Part shown: positions 9,138-20,829 of the stretch, in pieces
How the letters are laid out: the number at the start of each line of letters is the position of its first letter
Numbering within the stretch: the stretch's first letter is position 1
NCBI GenBank assembly: GCA_027575805.1
Contig: JANBPU010000039.1
Coordinates: forward strand, 41,088 to 105,087
Source of the DNA: Mycoemilia scoparia
Lineage: Eukaryota; Kickxellomycota; Kickxellomycetes; Kickxellales; Kickxellaceae
Direction: 5' to 3'
DNA: 64,000 nucleotides
Made by a program: the position numbers and the translations under genes
The notes under the pieces: generated by a model
The model's database searches: none
Told to the model about the DNA's origin: nothing
The model's input: the letters and a program-made list of their open reading frames with translations, nothing else

Positions 9138-11586
9138 TTAGAATGTCGAGAGAATTTGGTTGCTATTAGATGACTTTGTGCTTGGTTCTGAATGAGCAAG
9201 GAGAGTGGCTGGATTTGCTTTCAGCTTTCCATGTTGAGCTGTGGGGTCAGAGAATGATGTTGTTGTTCGTGATGATGAAGGTGGTGCCTGATTAATTTGG
9301 AGAATTGAACTTCCAGAGCTACTAACATTCTGGTAAGATGATCTGTTTGAAGTCGTGCCTGATGAGTTAGGTGAAGAAAGATGCCCTGGTTGAATGCTTG
9401 GTTGTTTGCCTAAGCTCCTTTCTGTTGCCTCATTTGGCACACCCTTGTGGCCATTATCTGCATGGCTGTGGTGATGTGGGTGGAAGAGTCTCGTCAAAGC
9501 ACTTTGTATAAAGCTGTGTCTGGGGTTGTAGGAAGGCGACTGGTTGGGACTGGCTCTAGTGTGTGCACTGTCGTTAGTAGAAACAGTATTTCTGCGAGAT
9601 TCCTTTTGTTGGAGATGATGTAGCTGCAGTGATTTGGATATCTTGTGGAAAGATATGTAGGAGTTACGGTTGCTCTTATTCCTACTACTCTTGACATTAC
9701 TTCCGCCTCCGTTTCTACTTGGGAGCAGAGATAAGGAATTTGCAGTGCTAGCACTGGTTGCTGGGCGAGCTTGTGGCACAAATAAAGGCGGATGGCTTGC
9801 CCCTTGAGGATCCTGGGGTGATACTTGTGGCGGTGCTGCTTGCTCTGCAATTGGAGGCAGGGTTAGGTCTGAGACACTCAGGCGACGATTCATTTGGGTG
9901 CCCTCTGGGTCAAGAACCAGCCCATGGTTAAGGGGATGAGCCGTGTACCCAACTTCTTGTGGTGTGGTAGGTGCTGTGCGAGAAGCTGCTTGATAGACCC
10001 TGGGCGCAAACTGGAAGTAAGACGGAGGAATGCTGTTGAGTTGTATAGGTGAGCCATTGGCCCCTATTTGTTGAAGGGCCGGGCTTCCCTGTCCACTGAT
10101 ACCCTCCAGGCGTGGAGAATGCATTGGGGTATTTTCAGCAGATGCGGGGACTGTAGTCTCGCGGAACCATGAGTGTGGGTGCATAGACTCGTTGGCACGG
10201 GCAACAATGTCATCCTGCTCGATCACAGTCTGGTAGGATGGGGGAGGTGCCTGTGGTCCATCCGAAGATGCTATCAAAGGAAGATCACTTCCAGATATGG
10301 CGGTCTCGTAGCGAGGCAGAATGGTAGAGTCGTCACGCGCAGGGACAGGCGATATGGAGACTGGAACTGCAATGTAAATGCTGTGAGTAGTACCATGCAC
10401 GTCCTTAATGCGAATAAGGAACTTTAGGCGATGACGCACCTCCACCAAATCAGTCATCATATCGTACTGGACTCCAGTATAGCAATTTGGAATATTCAAT
10501 GTTGCATAAACTGACTTGCGATCAAACAGCTCTGTCCCTGGTTCTGGTGCGTTGCTGCTACTGCCAGGCCCAGACTGGAATGTGTACAATGCACGCTCGT
10601 TGCGGGCAACAACTTTTCCGACCTTCTTAGACTCTATACTTCCTGAAGTATAATACCGAATGTACTCCTTAAGTAATACTCCGACAAGCATGAGGCGGAT
10701 TCCCTTTGCTCTGGGCTGGAATTCAAAGTGGCCTTCGAGCATCTCGCCGTCTCTATATGATCGAGTAGGGACGCATACCCGATAGTCGAGCTGGTCCTCC
10801 CAAGCGCCTGTGGCTTCTATGGACTCCATGAGTGACAGTGCCCATGGTGCGCCAGGGTCGGGTCCGCGCTTGATAGGGATACTGACAATCTCAACAAGAT
10901 TCATATGTAAGGCAGGGCGCTCAAGAACAGCCTTGAGCTTGTATGCTATGCGTCCAAAATCTGTAATCAGGGTCTCCGGAAGATTTCCAGGCACAACAAG
11001 CTCAAAGGGGAACTCGTGCTTTCCAGCGCTCCACTTTTCCCCCGGTCGCTGAGAATCACTAAAGTTCCAGTGGTGATCAATGAGCACACGGTGCTCTTCG
11101 TATATGGCAGCCTGGGAAGGGGAAGCTAGAAAAACAGCCAATTCGGGCAAAGTATTGCAATGTCAGTATATTGTTACACAAAACGTGACCAAAAGAGTGT
11201 TAAACTGGGTGTCTGTCAGGGTAGATTAAAAGATAGCAGCAGCAGCAGCAGAGCTGATGCGCAATGTGTAAAAACTGGCTGGAAGGGGGCCTTGCCATCT
11301 ATGGTCTCTTATTGGTAGCTATGGATTGCAGTGCCTGAGATGACAAAACAGCACTGCTAAGGCCATGAAAGGGCTAGAAGCGAAATATACTAGCATACAT
11401 ACCTTGACTCCAGCAAATGTCCTCCTTTCCTTTGAACTTGAGGGTCAGGGCCTTGACGCGAGTTGGCTCGCTCAAATGCACAATCAGCTTCCCGGTCAAC
11501 AGGAAGCTGGGTGCATTTTCTGGTGTTCCATGAAACAAAATTTGTGGCTCGCTGGGCTTTATCTCGAGGTGTGAGTGTTGGCGCAT
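9138..11586 (-). CDS. Alpha-arrestin (ART/arrestin-related trafficking adaptor)
   Basis: Two exons, 11403-11586 and 9138-11125, give 723 aa. Exon 1 ends after CAAG before GTATGT, and exon 2 begins after CTAG, joining in phase as WSQ-ASPSQ. The first half has an arrestin_N fold region (LTGKLIVHLSEPTRVKALTL, FPFELVVPGNLPETL) and an arrestin_C region (YRDGEMLEGHFEFQPRAKGI, LMLVGVLLKEY). The C-terminal half is Ser/Pro/Gln-rich and probably disordered. Two PPSY motifs, near residues 357 and 430, fit binding sites for the WW domains of an Rsp5/NEDD4 ubiquitin ligase. Such adaptors recruit the ligase to plasma-membrane transporters or receptors for endocytosis. The cargo is unknown. Confidence 0.9.
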
Positions 11587-12774
11587 CTCTTGGGACAGTG
11601 TGTATATGAAGGGGGCGAGAGCTAGGGCGCGGCTGGAGGGTAAATGGCTCTTTTCTGGTACAATATATATATACCTAATGTATGAGATTCCTTGTTAGTG
11701 TGGCTTTATTTTTCTAGTAAAATGACAAAATGTGACGACAACAAGAAAACAAGAGAATAAAGCCGGGTCAGGTTATAAACGTTTTTAGAAGTGGGCCTGT
11801 CCAGGCCTTAAAACAATCATGCAAAGAAAGGGAGGCGCCGAGCCATCGCAGCCCAATCGGCAGCTGTGTTTATGTCTGCCAGACTCCTTATTGGGGAATA
11901 GGCGTTGCCCAGACGCAACACGATGCCTGGCATCTGGGGCAGCTGTTGGCTTCCCAAATATGATCCACTTGGAAGATCTACACACGAGTCTGCGAGTAAG
12001 CAGTGGTGGGCGTCATCCCAGAACTTGGCATGGTGATGTGCTATGATGGAAAAATAGGTGCAAGTATCGACCAGTGCACACTACCACGCCGGCGCTTACA
12101 TTGAATAAAGGCGCGCGGGGTATGCAGCGGCCCTTGTGTGCTTGAGTGGATAAATAGCCCAGGCAGCGATCTAGCGAGCAAAAAACGCCTCATTATCAAG
12201 TAAGGCCCTTTCACCGAATGGTATCTTGCAAAAAAAGAAGGATTTTGCTCGGCTATTGCGAATTTCCCCAACCAGCAACTCCCTGCTGGGCTTGGTACCA
12301 ACGCCGATGCAGTCTGCTGCCAAAGCCAAATCAGAATATCTTTGCCTAATATTGCGTGCATTTTTAGAACAACGGGGTATTTAATGATGTGGAGTAGAGG
12401 TTGTACAAATCTTTGGGACCGCCTATTTACCATCCCCAGAATAGCTTATCTGACTAGCGTGAGCTCCTCAAAATATATTTTGCCGCTATTAACGAGCTAT
12501 GAAAAGTCAATAATGGGGTCTGCGATGTGCTAAAGATTCATTCCTTTGGTCTTCTGCACAGAAATGACAGTTACTCAGAAAATAAGTGATTCAGTAGCGA
12601 TTGTAGCTCATCCCCAATCTTAATGCAGGGCAAGTATTTTGAAGTTAGAGGGTGCTTTCGCAATAAATTTATAATGGTATGACAAAATGGTGTAGGCAAT
12701 AATAAAAGGATGGAAGAGATAGTGATAGAGAGATAGTAGCGGAGCATTAAACGCGGTCAGTCAGTCAGTCTATG
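11587..12774. other. Intergenic region, no supported gene
   Basis: About 1.2 kb between the arrestin start and the PP4 stop. It contains several short frames on both strands (for example 12041-12433 minus) with no recognisable family and no splice partners. It includes the arrestin promoter and the PP4 3' region. I see no repeat from the families found elsewhere. Confidence 0.5.
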
Positions 12775-13861
12775 TTACAAGAAATAGTCTGGGGCGGGCT
12801 TCTTTGCCGGCATTCCTCGAGGCTCTTGCTGAGCAGCCTTGAATATCTTGTAGGACGGCTTGAGGTTTTCGTCGAGCTCCAGGATGGCGGCGACGTTTCC
12901 GCAGCGGTAGCAGTAGTTGGGGGCAGACCACACCGTCACGCACTGGTTGTCAAACATGAGCTTGTAACCCTCCATGACCAGCTGGTGCGCGCGCGCAATG
13001 AGATTCAGCCCATTCAGGTGGAGAAAGTTCTGGGTCACCTCGCTACCAAATAGATAGCCAGCACCCCTTGGGCTGATCCCCCACTTTTCAATCTCCTCGG
13101 GATCAGACCACAGAAGATCGCACATCGCGCCCTCATGGGGTACCTCCTGCTTTCGGTCAATAGTGCGAATCTGATCAACAGAGGTTATTGCTGGAGATAA
13201 TCCACCATGAACGCAGAATACACGGTCATCAATGATCGCAGCCAAGCTGAGATAATCAAAAACCTCGCAGCAGTACCTCCACACATTCGATGAGCCATAT
13301 TTCCTCATGCACTCATCATAAAAGCCGTACACCTGCGTGATTTGCCGGCTTTCGTGATTCCCACGTATAAGCGTTATCCGGTCTGGGTACCGCACCTTGA
13401 GGGCAAGTAGGAGAAGGAAGGTCTCCACGCTGTAAAACCCCCTATCAACAAAGTCGCCTATATGTGCATGCGAGTTGCACAATGTTAAAAACCAGTATAA
13501 AGCAGAAAAATTGCCAAATCAGTCCGATGTGCTTACCCATGAACAAATAACTGGTATCAGGGCAATCGCCTCCAACTGAGAAAAGCTCCATCAAATCATA
13601 AAACTGCCCATGAATATCTCCGCATATAGTCACCGGGGCATCTACTCGCTGGACGTTGCTCTCCTCGATAAAAATCTCGCGAGCCTTATCGCATAAATCC
13701 TTGACCTCTGTCTCTGCTATTATCTCGCATTTCCGCAGCTGTTCAATCTGTCTAAGTGAATAAAGGATTGTGCTGGTTTGAGATTAGAATTTTTGGGGTC
13801 ATCAAAAGCAGTTTACATAGTATCATAGTTTACTCTACCTGTCCAAGTCGCTCTGAACCAT
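12775..13861 (-). CDS. PPH3: Serine/threonine protein phosphatase 4 catalytic subunit
   Basis: Three exons, 13839-13861, 13537-13751 and 12775-13457, give 306 aa, the normal length for PP4c. The tiny first exon encodes only MVQSDLDR up to a split Arg codon and is missed by simple frame finding. Metal-binding phosphoesterase motifs are intact: [18 protein letters not shown] (split across the second intron), [19 protein letters not shown], and the HGG and [11 protein letters not shown] segments. The C-terminus KKPAPDYFL is the PP4 form; the final Tyr-Phe-Leu is the family's methylated regulatory tail. In yeast and animals PP4 dephosphorylates DNA-damage substrates such as gamma-H2AX. Confidence 0.95.
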
Positions 13862-14496
13862 GTCAATACCGTGTTCGCCGATGGCGTGTTAATAGCAAAA
13901 CAGACAGATAATTTAAAATTGGCGCCAGCACCGAGCCCGGGGACAAACTTCTGATTGTGTGGAAAGTAGCTATATTTTTAACCGCACATGTTATGGGTTT
14001 GGAAGCTGTGTCTGAACACAAGCACAATAAAGCAATTTGATGGCTTTGTTTTAGTTTGGAAACCAGCTTTAGGTTTCATTCTTGACTGTATTGAAAAATA
14101 ATAACATCAAGCAAAGCATCAACCCCATTTATTCTATATGGAGTGCCCTTGTTTATCACAGAACTATTTCTATAGCAACGGGAACTACATGTATAACTAT
14201 TACGTATCTGATACTAAATAGGATTACAAATCATAGTAAAAATACCAGAATTATGGGTGAGTCATGTGATCCGGCCCTGTATACCAGGAATCAGCCGATT
14301 TGACTACCAAGACAGCGTTATTTGAAATAGCACAACGCATCAACACAATGTGGTCCAAATAAATTTCCGCTTGTGTTCCTTTTTACCCTCGTGCTCTCTC
14401 CTCGATATATATATATATATATTCTACTTTCATTACTAATATTTTACATACCTTTCATTTTGTTGTATTACTTGCTAGCATATTTAGACTTTGGCG
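13862..14496. promoter_or_regulatory. Bidirectional intergenic region with a (TA)n tract
   Basis: About 635 bases between two genes transcribed away from each other (PP4 to the left, HIBCH-like to the right), so both promoters should lie here. A pure TA tract of roughly 16 bases at about 14406-14421 lies 75-90 bases before the right-hand ATG. No other motif is clear. Confidence 0.45.
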
Positions 14497-16116
14497 ATGG
14501 ATAGGTGTCCATTCTATCCAAGCGAAATAGAGACTTTGCGAAAATTCGATAGCCATGACTGGGTGAACGATGGTAACTTTGTCCGCGAACTTGCTGGAAG
14601 ATCTGGACAGGAAACCGAGCTTGATACCAAGATCAAGGTTTTTACAAGCATCTATCCTGATATAAGCGCCGATAAATTAAAAATCTGGGCAAATAGCAAA
14701 GGCACAGGATTCCATGCTTCGACCAACAATGATGATAAGGACGAATTGTTCAAGGCCTTCAAGACCCACGATTTTACCACCGATGCAAAATTCCAAGAAT
14801 TTGTAAAGGAAAAGTTCCAAAAAGATGGCACAAAGTCGGCTGGAAATGCACTAGGGCTGGACAAAAATCTGCTTTCTATCAAGGCCGAGTACTACTCGTT
14901 GACGGCCAAGCGGCCAATTGATCTGGACGAGTTCAAAAAGTGGGAGGAGAAGCAGAATCCAGCCCAGGCATGTCCTTATGCACACCTCTGGAACCCAAAT
15001 ACCAACAAGAAGATCGATGCGGAGAAGAAGTACCCACACATCAGTGTTGTTGATTTGGCCAAAGTTACTGATAATGCAGAGGCACTTGATCAAAAGCACA
15101 TGTCTAGCATACAAGACCATTTCCAAAAAGCAATGGAAGATGAGAATATAAATGCTGTGTTTATACACAGGACCTATACTGACAATGAATTACTGCCCAC
15201 AGACAACTGGTTCCTTCCACCCCTTGCTACCACTGCTTCAACCCCGGAAGAAATCAAGGCCAGCAAAGCTGTGTATGCTGCTTTCATCCACCTTGTTTTG
15301 ATTGCACGGAGACTGGCAGTTCAAAAGCCACTAGTCGTCCTAGCTAACGGGAAGATTGACCGGAGCACGCTGGCATTGGCCCTAGCTGGCCGTGACTTCG
15401 TTGTAACTGAGAACTTCAGCGTCAAGATGGACAACGCTTTATTCCCATTCAGCCCACTATTCGAATTGTCCCATCTGCACCGTCTAAAAGAAGGCCAGGT
15501 CAAGGGAACAATGAGCTACTTAACTCACCACCCCACACTTGTCATCCGGGCCCCAGAAGCCCTCAGTGTCGGTCTAGCGCAGTCGTTTATTCCTGCCAAC
15601 CTTTCCAACTCTCTACTTGAAGATATGTTTGTATCGTCAGCATGCCCACCCCCGCACTCAGGAAGGGCCGTCCGCTCTACGTACTTGTCACAGACTGCCT
15701 ACCCCGGCCCCTCAAAGCTCTCGCCATGGAACGAGGAAATCGAAACGTACTTCTCGCCGCTGTGCGATGGCAAATATTCAATACAGGAGTTGTGTGACAC
15801 ACTGGGAGAAATTGACAAGCCATGGTCGCAGACATATTCGCAAGGAGTCAGAAAATTACCCGCTGTCCTTGTGGAGATGAAGCATAGGGCTTTTATTGGA
15901 TCTCAGAACAATCCATTCCATCAATGCCTAATGGACGAGTACAGGAACACAACGACCTGGTGGTCCACAGAAGACTGCGCAGCCCTCCTCTTGTCAAAAA
16001 AGGAATCAAATAAACCTGCTGCCAAAGCATCTGACCAGAGAGTTGTAGCGAACCTTGTCAACGCACTTCTTGAGCCCACCAAAGACCTGACACTTGATGA
16101 TATCATCCCAAACTGA
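14497..16116 (+). CDS. Degenerate enoyl-CoA hydratase/3-hydroxyisobutyryl-CoA hydrolase-like (ECH_2) protein
   Basis: Single exon. The open frame begins at a TTG, but the first ATG is 14497, giving 539 aa. Residues about 190-510 follow the HIBCH/ECH_2 layout. ALDQKHMSSIQDHF and INAVFIHR match the first strands. LAVQKPLVVLANG is the usual approach to the active site, RDFVVTENFSVKM follows, and EALSVGLAQSFIP closes the core. A C-terminal ECH_2 helix region ends in PFHQCLMDEYRNTT. The oxyanion-hole GGG motif expected after ANG is replaced by KIDRST, and the catalytic PE-GLFPD segment is replaced by DNALFPFSP. Catalysis is therefore unlikely. The N-terminal 180 residues are unrecognised and contain two Cys-Pro motifs (RCPFYP, ACPYAH). 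It may be a structural or regulatory paralog. Confidence 0.72.
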   Translation: MDRCPFYPSEIETLRKFDSHDWVNDGNFVRELAGRSGQETELDTKIKVFTSIYPDISADKLKIWANSKGTGFHASTNNDDKDELFKAFKTHDFTTDAKFQEFVKEKFQKDGTKSAGNALGLDKNLLSIKAEYYSLTAKRPIDLDEFKKWEEKQNPAQACPYAHLWNPNTNKKIDAEKKYPHISVVDLAKVTDNAEALDQKHMSSIQDHFQKAMEDENINAVFIHRTYTDNELLPTDNWFLPPLATTASTPEEIKASKAVYAAFIHLVLIARRLAVQKPLVVLANGKIDRSTLALALAGRDFVVTENFSVKMDNALFPFSPLFELSHLHRLKEGQVKGTMSYLTHHPTLVIRAPEALSVGLAQSFIPANLSNSLLEDMFVSSACPPPHSGRAVRSTYLSQTAYPGPSKLSPWNEEIETYFSPLCDGKYSIQELCDTLGEIDKPWSQTYSQGVRKLPAVLVEMKHRAFIGSQNNPFHQCLMDEYRNTTTWWSTEDCAALLLSKKESNKPAAKASDQRVVANLVNALLEPTKDLTLDDIIPN

Positions 16117-16830
16117 TCACGGCCGGGGCATTTTTCAAGCCACTGTTTTATATTCAATAATTTCCTCGTTTCTCCATGGCGACACACATGTGACTGCTGT
16201 TCTCGAAAGAGAAAGGGGCAGGGGCTGGTTGGTTAGCTTGCTACTACTTGGTGACGACACCTTTCCTTGCCATGATGTTTGCAAAACTAGGCATTAAGCC
16301 ACAACTTTATTTTTGTTGAGATGTTGGCATAGATACCATTGTTTTGCTTAGGCGTATGCTTGAGACCATTAGAGTTTGCGAATTTTCTTTCAGAATTTAT
16401 ACCTGTTACAAATTAGTACAAATATTGTCAACTCGACCCCAACATTGAGAGGCACAATGCCTTTTTGGCTATTCAATTAGGAGTTACAAATGTTCCTTTC
16501 ACACATTCTATGGATGACCACACAAGGGGCGGATTGGCATCTTTGCATGAGAACATTCGCTCCTTGCGGCATGTGCTGGTGCTTCTGCTGCTCAGTATGC
16601 ATCTCTCCTGATGCAGAGCCCCATCATCACCAACCACCCAGCTCTAGATGCTGCTCACGCGTCACTGACATATATTTCGGCAAGGTCTAGAACCCCTAAA
16701 AAGGCATACATTAGACGATAGAGCCCCTACCTTCCCTTGCTGCATTCAAGTCTTCTTTGCCTTTCCTAATTTATATAACTTTCGAATTTACTGCTAAGGC
16801 TAGAGCAGGAATTGGTGAAATAGCAGTTAA
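16117..16830. other. Intergenic region, no supported gene
   Basis: About 710 bases between the HIBCH-like stop and the first exon of the PhoD-like gene. No coding signal beyond short frames, and no known repeat. Confidence 0.45.
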
Positions 16831-18800
16831 ATGGATTTCCCTATTTCTAAAGACCAACTCCATAAACATTTCCATTTCAAGCACCAAAACACAGGTGTAG
16901 GAGGCCCTGCCCTATACCCAGGGCTAGAGACGGTCGATATTAAAGAGTATGAGAAGCTTTTTAACCCAGGTAAGTTGTCTGGCATCCGGTAGGGTGGGCA
17001 TTTCCAGCTTGGCCGATTTCTTGGCGTCCTTGAAATTTGACCAGCAGATCTGTGCTGTTACAACACCACAGCAATTCGGCCAACAGCCATGCTAAATTCT
17101 GCGGAATAAATGTAGAGACCGGAATACCGCTGAGGTGCGCTCGCGAAGATGGCATATTTGGGCCCTGTATTATGTTTAAAAACATCAACCTGGCCGAGAT
17201 TAAGTGGGAGGGAAGCTGTTTGATTGTAGCACCCTCAACTATAGAGAAGCCAGCACTATACATCCAGGACGGAAACAACCCCCCAGAGCCGCTGGCGGGT
17301 TATCTACTAGACACGTTCTACAAGTCAAGCTTCTGGCGCTTTGACATTTCCATTCCGCTAGACTATCAAAACGAAAAGAAAGTAACGTATCGGATCAACA
17401 ATGTTGGCCCCCAGTACAACTTTACTGTTCCGGCGCAAAAGAGCGAAATCCGCTGGTGCTTCTGGTCATGCAACGGGTGGTCACTGAGCGTAAAGGAAGA
17501 AGAAAAGCAGAAGCTTGGCGGCGACAACGCGGTGTGGAACGACCTCCTTGATAAGCACAACCGCTTCCCCTTCCACCTGATGGTGGGTGGTGGTGATCAG
17601 CTCTACTCTGATGTGCTGTGGAGCCTCAGAGTGCTTCAGCCTTGGCTGGGCATAAAAAGCAAAACCGAAAGACGCGACGCCCCATTCACAGAAGAAATGA
17701 CCCGCCAGATCGACACCTTCTACTTTATGCACTACATAAAGATGTTCTTTTTCCACAACCGCCTTGGCGATGCCATGACAACCATCCCCTATTCATTCAT
17801 CGTTGACGACCACGATATTTTTGACGGATGGGGCTCCTACCCGGACTATCTGCACGAGTCGAAGGTATTCCAGGGCATCAAGCAGTTTGCCTTCAAGTAC
17901 TGGCTTCTGTTCCAAGCACAGACAACCCAGCAGCTTTCCCGCGAGCATGGCTATTTCGGAGGAAGCGGCTTTAGCTGGCTCAAGAGTCTTGGGCCCTACA
18001 CGTCGATCCTTGGCGTTGATACTCGCTACGAGCGCAACATCCAGAGAATTGTGACCAGGGAGGCCTACGATGAAATATTTTGGCGCCTGAATAACCAGGT
18101 CTCGCCTCACTGCCGCCACCTTTTGGTATTCTTGGGAGTGCCCATCGTCTATCCTCGCCTGAACCTCATCGAGGCTGGCTTTTCCATGTTCAAGACCACA
18201 AAGCTATACAAGCTTCCCCTGTTCCAGAAGGACGGGGCGTTTTCGAACATTTTGAACCAGTTTGGAGAGCCGGAGCTTATGGATGACCTCAACGACCACT
18301 GGACGGCCGATGTGCACATGGAGGAGCGCAAGGACTTCATCATCCGTCTTCAGGAGCTGGCCCGCACCAAGAACATCCGTGTGACCTTCGTTGCTGGCGA
18401 TGTCCACTGCTGTGGCGCCGGAAGGCTGGCATCGCAGAACCCCGAGATCAAGGATGTCCAGCATGACCCACGCTACATGGTGCAGATCATATCTTCAGCC
18501 ATCGTCAACATCCCGCCGCCAAACGCTGTTATTCGCGGTGTTCACTATTCAGCAAAGCTGTACAACCTGAACAGCTCGACGAACGAAAAGATGTTCAAGC
18601 TGTTCAAGGAGGATGTAAACGGCAAGAGCCCGCCAAACAACAACACCAAGCTGCTTGCCCGCAGAAACTTTTCGACCTTTGTGGAGAACCACGAGTCGGG
18701 GGCCGTCATGGTCAATATCCATGTCCAGAGGGAGGACGCCAAGGGGACTGTTCCCTATAACATCGCCATACCCAAGCTTTTGGCGAGCAACGTTGTATAG
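16831..18800 (+). CDS. PhoD-like metallophosphatase (fungal PhoD-related family)
   Basis: Two exons, 16831-16969 and 17116-18800, give 607 aa. Exon 1 starts with MDFPISKDQLHKHFHFK and ends CCAG before GTAAGT. The acceptor TGTAG before 17116 is the only one nearby that keeps phase without a stop, so the in-frame ATG at 17037 lies in the intron and is not the start. PhoD-type metal-site segments are present: VGGGDQLYSDVLW, VDDHDIFDGWGSYPD, LGVDTRYER, and VTFVAGDVHCCGAGRL near the C-terminus. There is no signal peptide, so a cytosolic or peripheral enzyme is likely. Fungal members are poorly characterised, and the substrate is unknown. Confidence 0.85.
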
Positions 18801-19158
18801 TCCGGGCGCCCTGGACCGTCATCGGGCTTTGCTTCTGATCATATTTGATGTGCGCACAGCCACCAACTACTCCTGTCTACCACTTGTTCAGATCATGGAG
18901 GGTGGGCAAAACTTTCCATTTTTGGAAATACCACAAACTCCAGAGTTACAGCACTTCCTGATACAGCATACTGTGAGCTGGTGCGTGTCTAGCATTCTTT
19001 CCTAGTCTCTGGCCCGCTTATAAGCTTTGATCTAGCCTACACTAATGACCACCGTTTTTATGTTTTGTTTTCTGCATTTTTCTTTTGAAACCACCTTAAC
19101 AAGTGGTCGACTATACATACCCAATATAATAGTGATAACCTTATGAAAGTTTGCATCC
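18801..19158. other. Intergenic region before receptor 1
   Basis: About 360 bases; 3' region of the PhoD-like gene and promoter of the first receptor. No motif recognised. Confidence 0.4.
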
Positions 19159-20370
19159 ATGGGCTCCCCCTATATATATGACATGCCGTACAGGACTTTG
19201 ATAGTCAACAGGCTGCTGGTTCTTAGCATATCTGGGGTCTCTGTGTTGTTTTGCTCCATCGCCCTGGCTATATACGCATTTCTGTTCTGGTGGAACAGGC
19301 AGTACGTCAACCACTCGATAACGCGACAATCGGCAGTCCTGCTGTTTGTTTCGATGCTATTCGCAATACACACGCTCCTTATCGTGACCGTGGCCCATCA
19401 GGAGGCATCGTGCCTCGCCATAGGCTTTATGTTTCGGGCAACAACGCTCATGTTCCACTGGATGTGCTTTTTCACCATATTTCTTATCCAGCTGGTTGTC
19501 ATTCATCGGGTAAAAGCCCCAATACGCTATGAAATCTGGTTTTATTTTGCCGCCTTTATCCTGGCCGTTGGCCCTTCGTTGTACACTCTTGCTCACAGAG
19601 AGAACGGCTTGAGGCTATACAACAATTCCTATTGTGGGTACAGGCTGTTTGGCGACCCTCGCACCATCGTTATTTGGTGGCTGACGCAGTTCCTATGGAT
19701 CATTCTTGCTCTTGTATTGAGCATAGTCAGCCTGTGCCTAGTGCTTCTAAAAGTCCGTTCCAACATCCGCAAGCTTCAAAACAGCACCAATGTTTCCCTG
19801 ACAAGGCACAGGGGATCCTCTGGCATGTCCGAAACCCAGCGCACTTTGGCCGATATTCATTCGTACCAAGCCGAGTATTCTGCCAAGGTGCTCCGCACTC
19901 TTTTCAAGCGCTTAATCTGGATCCAGGCCATCCCGGCCATCACGCAGCTGGTCTATATATTTACTACTATTATTGACTTTGCCGCAAACACTGTGGTTTC
20001 GAGTGTTTACTACATTGGGCACATTTTACTGGTCTCGCAGGGCGCACTGATGGCCATAATATTTTGTACCGAGCCCAGAGTACGAGTTGCTCTCAGGGCA
20101 TTCAAAGATGATTTTTTCAGAAAATGGTACAATGACCAAAAGGCATACTGGAACCTACATAGCCGATGCGAGCAAGAACCTAGACGGGAAAGTATGTTGC
20201 AAAAACCTAACCAAAATACAGATACTGAAAATACCTCTGACAACAGTGGCACTGTCATTTCGCACTCGTCCAAAGCTGCTCTCCATAGAATCGATCTTGA
20301 GAGACGACCAGAATTCGAAAGCCTTAGAGGCCGGGTCGCGTATTACATTTGCAAGAAGTTTCTTGCTTAG
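19159..20370 (+). CDS. Seven-transmembrane receptor-like protein, paralog 1
   Basis: Intronless, 403 aa. Seven hydrophobic helices at about 22-43, 58-79, 92-115, 124-146, 170-197, 250-272 and 280-302. A long charged third inner loop (about 198-249) and a cytosolic tail follow the GPCR plan. Conserved among the three paralogs are the first inner loop FWWNRQYVNHSITR, TLMFHWMCFF at helix 3, a Cys before helix 3 and a Cys in the second outer loop (SYCGY) that could form the usual disulfide, RKWYNDQKAYW after helix 7, and the end FESLRGRVAYYICKKFLA. The layout recalls cAMP-receptor-like/Git3-type fungal GPCRs, but I cannot place it in a named class. Ligand unknown. Confidence 0.75.
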   Translation: MGSPYIYDMPYRTLIVNRLLVLSISGVSVLFCSIALAIYAFLFWWNRQYVNHSITRQSAVLLFVSMLFAIHTLLIVTVAHQEASCLAIGFMFRATTLMFHWMCFFTIFLIQLVVIHRVKAPIRYEIWFYFAAFILAVGPSLYTLAHRENGLRLYNNSYCGYRLFGDPRTIVIWWLTQFLWIILALVLSIVSLCLVLLKVRSNIRKLQNSTNVSLTRHRGSSGMSETQRTLADIHSYQAEYSAKVLRTLFKRLIWIQAIPAITQLVYIFTTIIDFAANTVVSSVYYIGHILLVSQGALMAIIFCTEPRVRVALRAFKDDFFRKWYNDQKAYWNLHSRCEQEPRRESMLQKPNQNTDTENTSDNSGTVISHSSKAALHRIDLERRPEFESLRGRVAYYICKKFLA

Positions 20371-20829
20371 ACGACATACACATATCAGCATCTTTTACTT
20401 GTATTATTTATTTTTTGTATTATATTTTTTTAATCTATTTATGGACCATCACCACATAGTCTCTATTTTTATTCTAAACCCTTTGTTTTCGTCACGCCGT
20501 GTACAATATACCATTTTTACTATTTTGCTGTCGGTTAAAATTTCTCATCTACCTCTCTTTCTGTTCAAGATACAAAACCACGTGATTTGTACTGAAACAA
20601 GCAGTAGACAGCCTTGTTGATGCAAGCCAATCAACTCCCAAACATTTTTGAAGTTTGTTCAGAGTATGGTGGGAAACTAAATGGGATAGTCCTTTTTAAG
20701 GTTGTGATCCACTTTTCAAAGGCATACCTGACTCTGTTTTTAGCTTTTGTCTCGTTTCAAGACATAATAAATATACATATACAGCAAACCTTGATGGAGC
20801 TTTACCCTCCCTCCAGCTTAAACTATTGA
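20371..20829. other. Intergenic region between receptors 1 and 2
   Basis: About 460 bases, AT-rich, no gene. Presumably the promoter of receptor 2. Confidence 0.4.

Noticed and set aside
12041..12433. Minus-strand frame of 130 aa between the arrestin and PP4 genes
   Set aside because: No recognisable domain, biased Arg/Ser/Leu composition, no splice partners. Likely a chance frame.
17037..17115. ATG at 17037 as start of the PhoD-like gene
   Set aside because: A phase-matched upstream exon at 16831 with a strong GTAAGT donor and acceptor at 17115 gives a better N-terminus, so this ATG falls in the intron.
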